A stretch of DNA of 9,283 nucleotides. Origin: Candidatus Glassiibacteriota bacterium. Lineage in GTDB: Bacteria > Gemmatimonadota > Glassbacteria > GWA2-58-10. A program made the translations under genes and the position numbers. The notes under the pieces are model-generated. The model did no database searches, had not been told where the DNA came from, and saw only the letters and a list, made by a program, of their open reading frames with translations. Numbering within the stretch: position 1 is the stretch's first letter; every line of letters starts with the position of its first letter. The stretch is from positions 1 to 9,283 of the forward strand of contig JAFGTO010000091.1 in assembly GCA_016934095.1 (NCBI GenBank). The letters are read 5' to 3'. This document shows, piece after piece, positions 5,111-9,283 of this stretch.

Positions 5111-7861
5111 TCACCGGCTTTCCGGCAGGGCCGCTTCCCTGCCCTGTAGAATGAGCCTCTTGCCGCCCTCGTGGAGCAGCGGCCTGAATTCTCCGCCCGG
5201 CACCTTGCGCAGGACCAGGACTTCGCCCTCGAAGCTGCCTCCCTCGAAATCGACCGACATTTCCCTGCCGGCGGCCAGGACCACCCGGTCGGTGTGGCTG
5301 TCGGACTCGAGGTCGAAAACGGCCACCCTGCTGTCCTGCCTGACCGTGCGCAGGGCCGGGACCGAGGTCTCTCCCGGATGCAGGGGGTACAGTACCACTG
5401 TCAGGGCTGCGGGCAGGCCTCTTTCGGCCTGGAAGGTAACATCCCAGGCCGGGTTTTCCCCGTAGAGCGAGGTCCAGCCGGCATGGGGGCCCGTGGCGCC
5501 TTTCTGCCGGCGGGCCTGCAGGTCTCCGCCTCCGACCTGCATCACGGCGAGGTTCGCCACGCCCGCATTCCGGCTGACCGCCAGCCGGCCGCCCTGCAGG
5601 ACCACCTCGCCGGGATCCACCCCATCTGCCGAGTGCTCTCTCAGCACCGGCGAGAAGTGGAAGACCTGCTCGACCCTGTGAGTGCCCTCGCCGGTCAGCA
5701 GGTCGGTCATCACCCAGTACTCTCCCTTGACCCAGAGGACCTTGCGCTGGTGTTCCACGGGAACCAGGGTCGCCCGCTCGTCATCCCACGGGCCGTGGTA
5801 CCACAGCGGGTGGATTTTTTCGGCGAAACCGCTGCGGCAGGCCCCGGCGGCCAGCAGGTGCGTGCTGCGGTCCAGCCAGCGGGATTCGGCGTCCGGGAAA
5901 CTCAGGCCGGCATAGGGTTTGTCCTTGTCGAAAAACATCTCCCGGCGCTGCCCCTTGCCATCCACCAGCACCAGGTTATGGCCCCGCGAGCTGCGGAAAT
6001 AGATCTCGAAAGCATCCCTGCTGTAACGGTAGATGCCGGGGTCGTGCAGCAGCTCGCGTCCGTAGGCGTAGAGGATTATGTTCAGCTTGTCCTCGTGCTG
6101 GTGGTTGGTCCCGTAGAACCCGGCCTCGAACAGCAGGTACTGGGCCTGGAGGGTCCAGTCCTGGCGCATGATCCCATAGCCTGCGTACGGAAAAAAATAG
6201 CTGGTAACCTCCGGTGCCGGTACAAACTCGGCTTCCGGCACGCCCACCGGGTAGCGGAAGAGCGGGTTCTGCGGGAACATCCGCCGGCCCCTGGCCTGCC
6301 AGCCGCCGACATACGACTTGTACGGGCCCACGTCCGAGACCATGGGCAGGGAGCCATCCGGCAGGGCGCCCAGCACCAAGGCCCCGATCCCCCGCTCGAG
6401 CACCCCGGTCCACGCAGTGTCCAGCTCCGTGCCCAGGCTCGTGGCCAGCTCGAAAACCTGCATCTGGGTGCCCAGGGGGAAAGTGTGGTAGTAGAACGAG
6501 TTCTCGACCTGGAGGCCGTCCGGGAAATACAGCTCGCGGTTCAGATACCTGAAGCGGCGCAGGGCCGTGCGGCGGAAACGCTCCGAGTCCCGGTGCTCGC
6601 TCAGCAGCATGGCGGCCGAGAGCAGTCCCGAGGACTCGACCTGGGACCAGTTGTTCGGGTGGCGCAGGTTGTGCACCATCAGGTAGTCGGCGTGCTGGTA
6701 GAGACAGCGGACCATCGGGTACAGGAGCTCGGCCGCGAACACGCTGTCGCGGGCCCCCAGGGCCAGGAGCTGTGGCCAGCGGGCAGCGGCGCGGTTGCCC
6801 ACCTCGAGGGTGCGCCACTGCAGCTCCCCCTGGCCGATGTCCGGCCGCGGCGACTGCTCCAGCCAGGATTTCATCAGCTCTATCAGGTGGTCGCGGAAAC
6901 GCGTGTCGCCGGTCTTTTTCCAGGCCCGGGCCAGCAGCAGCAGGTGCGGGTGGTGGTTGAGCGAGACATTGGACTCGATATCTCCATCCAGCACGGTGGT
7001 CCAGTCCACCCTCGGGCCGAAATCGTGGCGGCGGATCATGTGCGCGCGCAGGATGAAAATGTTTTTCAGGGCGTCCTCGGCCTCGGCCAGGTCGACCTCG
7101 CCGGGGTCGGTGAGATATTCCAGGCCCGAGAGCTTTTCGCGGTAATACCGGGCCACCTCGGCGCGTGCACCCTCCAGGTCTCCGCTTTCCAGCGCCCGGT
7201 GCAGGCTCTCCCCGGCCCGGCCGGGCAAGTCGAACCCCCCGAGGAATTCCTCTTCTTTGCCCGCCATGGTAAATGTTTTCGCCCCGGCCGCCGCAGATCC
7301 GCTGCGGGCCCGGTAATCCACCAGCACAGCCCCGAGCAGCGGCAGTCCCCTGGACAGGGCGGTCCCGGCCACGTAAAGCACCAGGTCCCCGAGGTAGTCG
7401 GGCGGTGATGATATCTCCCTGTAGGAATACCACATGCGGCTCAACCCGTAGCGGTAGCGGTAATCCAGCTTACCGGGTGCGGAATAAAGCATTCCTGTCA
7501 GGGCCAGGGCCGCACCGGGCAGGGCGAAATTGTCCTCATCCTCGTCGAACTGGAAGGCCATCAGGTAGCCGGCGACCTGCCCGGCCAGCTCGGCCTGCGC
7601 AGAGTCCAGCCAGCGGTTTTCCGCTCCCTCCCCTACCAGGGCCAGCAGCCTGCGCCCGGCTGTCGGCAGGCTCCACTGCCCGCGGTCGAACACTTCCGGC
7701 ACCCGGGTGCCTGGGCCGGACTGAAAGTCCGTCCCGCTTATTTCCTCCAGCACACTCTCCGGCAGGGGCGGCAGGTCGACTCTCAAGCCGTTTCTTTGCT
7801 TGCCCGGCGTGCAGGCAAGCGCTGCAGCCGCAAGCAGGACCGGGATAAACCTCAGGTGCAT
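5111..7861 (-). CDS. Heparinase II/III-like polysaccharide lyase, probable lipoprotein
   Basis: This is an exported 916-residue protein likely to cleave a uronic-acid polysaccharide by beta-elimination. A short signal (FIPVLLAAAALAC) ends at Cys17, an imperfect lipobox that suggests lipid anchoring; an ordinary signal peptide is the alternative. The alpha/alpha-toroid domain spans roughly 230-510. Its landmarks are SLNHHPHLLLLARAW (300-314), QWRTLEVGNRAARW-like helix residues (349-362), NNWSQVESS (403-411), FPDGLQVENSFYYHTF (446-461) and LPDGSLPMVSDV (500-511). The C-terminal beta-domain starts near 555, with NHQHEDKLNIILYAYGRELLHDPG (586-609 in all) and RGHNLVLVDGKGQ (626-638). Candidate catalytic residues are Asn404, Tyr457/458 and His587/589; Trp405 stands where several relatives have His. 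The start at 7861 has GGAGGA at 7865-7870 and is fixed by an in-frame stop at 7874-7876. It lies between the metallo-beta-lactamase-fold gene and the ligase. The substrate is unknown. Confidence 0.9.
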   Translation of the reverse strand: MHLRFIPVLLAAAALACTPGKQRNGLRVDLPPLPESVLEEISGTDFQSGPGTRVPEVFDRGQWSLPTAGRRLLALVGEGAENRWLDSAQAELAGQVAGYLMAFQFDEDEDNFALPGAALALTGMLYSAPGKLDYRYRYGLSRMWYSYREISSPPDYLGDLVLYVAGTALSRGLPLLGAVLVDYRARSGSAAAGAKTFTMAGKEEEFLGGFDLPGRAGESLHRALESGDLEGARAEVARYYREKLSGLEYLTDPGEVDLAEAEDALKNIFILRAHMIRRHDFGPRVDWTTVLDGDIESNVSLNHHPHLLLLARAWKKTGDTRFRDHLIELMKSWLEQSPRPDIGQGELQWRTLEVGNRAAARWPQLLALGARDSVFAAELLYPMVRCLYQHADYLMVHNLRHPNNWSQVESSGLLSAAMLLSEHRDSERFRRTALRRFRYLNRELYFPDGLQVENSFYYHTFPLGTQMQVFELATSLGTELDTAWTGVLERGIGALVLGALPDGSLPMVSDVGPYKSYVGGWQARGRRMFPQNPLFRYPVGVPEAEFVPAPEVTSYFFPYAGYGIMRQDWTLQAQYLLFEAGFYGTNHQHEDKLNIILYAYGRELLHDPGIYRYSRDAFEIYFRSSRGHNLVLVDGKGQRREMFFDKDKPYAGLSFPDAESRWLDRSTHLLAAGACRSGFAEKIHPLWYHGPWDDERATLVPVEHQRKVLWVKGEYWVMTDLLTGEGTHRVEQVFHFSPVLREHSADGVDPGEVVLQGGRLAVSRNAGVANLAVMQVGGGDLQARRQKGATGPHAGWTSLYGENPAWDVTFQAERGLPAALTVVLYPLHPGETSVPALRTVRQDSRVAVFDLESDSHTDRVVLAAGREMSVDFEGGSFEGEVLVLRKVPGGEFRPLLHEGGKRLILQGREAALPESR

Positions 7862-7920
7862 CGCTCCTCCGGATCAAAGCGGTCAAGGATCAGCAATTGG
7901 GGGTGATGCATCGGGTACAT
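7852..7920 (-). CDS. Possible 22-residue leader ORF overlapping the lyase start
   Basis: ATG at 7918-7920 is preceded by GGAG (7927-7930) at an ideal 6-nt spacing. It opens 22 codons that end in TGA at 7852-7854, so the ORF overlaps the first 10 bases of the lyase gene. The peptide begins MYPMHHPQLLILDRF and ends ERCT. The lyase ribosome binding site lies inside it, an arrangement that allows translational coupling between the upstream gene and the lyase. It has no recognisable domain, and its length is within chance expectation. I support it only by the well-placed ribosome binding site and the overlap. Confidence 0.25.
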   Translation of the reverse strand: MYPMHHPQLLILDRFDPEERCT

Positions 7921-7958
7921 GGTTATCTCCGCCACCAGGTTATTTCGCTTCCTCGGTT

Positions 7959-9283
7959 TCAGGGCCTGCCTATCAGGACCTCGGCGTATTCCCCCAGGCG
8001 CCGCCCGTTGACCGTGAGATCCGCAGTGATAACCTCCCGCTGAGAGCTGACTGCCCCGCTGCGCCTGAGCACGAACGGCACTGCCACCTGTTTCTTGGCC
8101 TCCACGGTAAAGCTTCTCGCCGGGTGGGCGCAGGTGATATCCGCGCCCGATTTCAGCCGGACTTCCACCCTGGCCGGCTTGAACAGGTGGTTGCGCACTT
8201 GCAGCTCGACCTCGAAATCCTCTCCCTCGGCAGGCTCGGAGCGGTAAGGATAGAAGTGGCACCAGAGGTAATCCATGCCGAAATTGGGGTCGGGCTGGTC
8301 GATCAGCCCGGTCATCACCTCGCGCAGGCGGTAAGACCAGCCGAGAAACTCCTCCAGGTCTTGCGCGGTGGGTGAATATTCCTCGGTGTGCGCCGGGCAG
8401 ACAATGTCCGGCAGGTAGTCCAGCATCTTCTGCGTGCAGGTAATGAAGCCTCCGTCCAGGAAGTAGACGTTGTGCGGGACCACCGGGCCGTTGCGGATTT
8501 TGTCCGGGTAAAGCTTGTTCCAGGTATTGTCGCCGGTGAACATCACCTTCCTGCCGTCGATTACGGCTGCCAGCCCCTGGTGGAACTCGGTCTGGCCGGG
8601 CAGGTGGAAAAACTCCAGGGTGTATTCCTCCCACTGCACTTTTTCGCCGTTGCGCAGCACCCTGTCCGCCCTGATAGGAAAGGGGAGCAGGCAGGGCAGG
8701 CGGTAGCGGGCCGGGTTCTCGAAAACATCCAGCATGTTCTCGTAGACCCAGATTCCGGCATCCTCATGGAGCAGCTCGTAGGTGCGGATATTGTGGTCAT
8801 CGTGGTAGTGGCTGAAAGAGACCGCATCCACCTTTTTGACCCCGAACTTGTCTTTCAGCTCCTGGACTCTCTCGCGGTCGACATAACCGTAATCGTAAAG
8901 GAAAGCCTTGCCGCTTTCCGAGATAATGGCGTAGCAGTTGGCCCCGACAAATACCAGGTGGGGCAGTATCTGCCTTACTTCGTGGTTCTGCCTGTGCAGC
9001 TCGTTGGGCACCAGCATCTCTCTCAGGGTGCGGTAGACCCGGCTGTTCTCCTGCATGGCGGCATCCGGGTCCCCGACCGGCCCGCCGTGCGAGGGCAGGA
9101 GCAGGTCGGGGGCCTCGGCCCTGACCCTGGCGAAAGATGAATCCGAGGCGTCCATTCCCTGGGTGAAGCCGTAGTAATCCCAGTGCAGGTCGAACCAGGT
9201 GGTGGCCTTGCCGGCCCCGGCGATCAGGTCGCCGGAGAACAGCACCCGGCGCCCGTCGATCTCGGCCAGGTAGGAGACAGAGC
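7959..9283 (-). CDS. Protein with two tandem metallo-beta-lactamase-fold domains and a C-terminal beta-sandwich, 5' end outside window
   Basis: The reading frame is open to the right edge, so the true N-terminus is missing; 441 codons plus two bases are visible. The first fold is seen only at its end: YLAEIDGRRVLFSGDL (codons at about 9225-9275), with the metal-bridging Asp, and later LLLPSHGGPVGDP with the terminal His. A second, complete fold follows: GANCYAIISESGKAFLYDYG, then SHYHDDHN (the HxHxDH zinc motif, codons at about 8790-8810), HLPGQTEFHQG, VMFTGDN and CPAHTEEY. The usual PGHT motif reads PGQT with a His four residues on, which may supply the ligand. The last 90 residues (VELQVRNHLFKPARVEV onwards) look like an Ig-like beta-sandwich. 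The fold covers hydrolases of many kinds, and I cannot name the substrate. It probably leads the operon with the lyase and ligase; 97 bp separate it from the lyase. Whether it is exported is unknown. Confidence 0.85.
   Translation of the reverse strand, partial: SVSYLAEIDGRRVLFSGDLIAGAGKATTWFDLHWDYYGFTQGMDASDSSFARVRAEAPDLLLPSHGGPVGDPDAAMQENSRVYRTLREMLVPNELHRQNHEVRQILPHLVFVGANCYAIISESGKAFLYDYGYVDRERVQELKDKFGVKKVDAVSFSHYHDDHNIRTYELLHEDAGIWVYENMLDVFENPARYRLPCLLPFPIRADRVLRNGEKVQWEEYTLEFFHLPGQTEFHQGLAAVIDGRKVMFTGDNTWNKLYPDKIRNGPVVPHNVYFLDGGFITCTQKMLDYLPDIVCPAHTEEYSPTAQDLEEFLGWSYRLREVMTGLIDQPDPNFGMDYLWCHFYPYRSEPAEGEDFEVELQVRNHLFKPARVEVRLKSGADITCAHPARSFTVEAKKQVAVPFVLRRSGAVSSQREVITADLTVNGRRLGEYAEVLIGRP

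Noticed and set aside
5171..7408. A 745-codon plus-strand open frame opposite the lyase gene
   Set aside because: Its translation is rich in Gln, Gly, Arg and His without domain patterns, and it lies wholly antisense to a well-supported lyase with recognisable motifs. Long antisense frames are expected from high GC and third-position codon bias.
7852..8634. A 260-codon minus-strand frame inside the metallo-beta-lactamase-fold gene
   Set aside because: It lies in another frame of a gene with intact zinc motifs, and most of its translation is Arg/Gly/Pro-rich. Only its last 22 codons, which have their own ATG and ribosome binding site, merit separate mention.

Overview
The window is GC-rich bacterial chromosomal DNA with tightly packed genes and Shine-Dalgarno-type starts. 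It encodes exported enzymes, a lipoprotein-like polysaccharide lyase and a Wzy/WaaL-type membrane protein. These point to a diderm (Gram-negative-type) bacterium with a carbohydrate-oriented lifestyle. Gfo/Idh/MocA oxidoreductases, heparinase-II/III-like lyases and duplicated metallo-beta-lactamase-fold proteins together are typical of uncultured FCB or PVC-group genomes, but that placement is inference and no taxonomic marker gene is present. There is no rRNA, tRNA, insertion sequence, CRISPR array or phage gene.

Left part (1-2812). A secreted M20-family amidohydrolase (minus strand, 3' end outside the window) and a cytoplasmic Gfo/Idh/MocA oxidoreductase (plus strand) diverge from a 359-bp intergenic region. 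That region holds a good sigma70-like promoter for the amidohydrolase, a weaker one for the oxidoreductase, several hairpins and three related palindromes that could be operators. A strong intrinsic terminator closes the oxidoreductase gene.

Middle part (2813-3735). A 78-residue, two-helix membrane protein (minus strand) has a perfect 15-bp palindrome in its promoter region. Upstream of it lies more than 500 bp without a convincing gene. This stretch carries a 72-bp double-hairpin element made of two inverted copies with compensatory base changes, and a degenerate repeat array built around CGTCAGGTTYGC. The last repeat unit supplies the final codons and stop of the neighbouring O-antigen-ligase-like gene.

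Right part (3736-9283). Three minus-strand genes look like one transcription unit, in the order: a protein with two tandem metallo-beta-lactamase-fold domains (5' end outside the window), a 916-residue probable lipoprotein with heparinase II/III-like lyase domains, and a 455-residue O-antigen ligase/polymerase-like membrane protein. The lyase and ligase genes are 7 bp apart, and a possible 22-codon ORF overlaps the lyase start, so translational coupling is likely. The simplest reading is a locus for making, trimming or recycling a uronic-acid-containing surface polysaccharide. The substrate cannot be read from the sequence.
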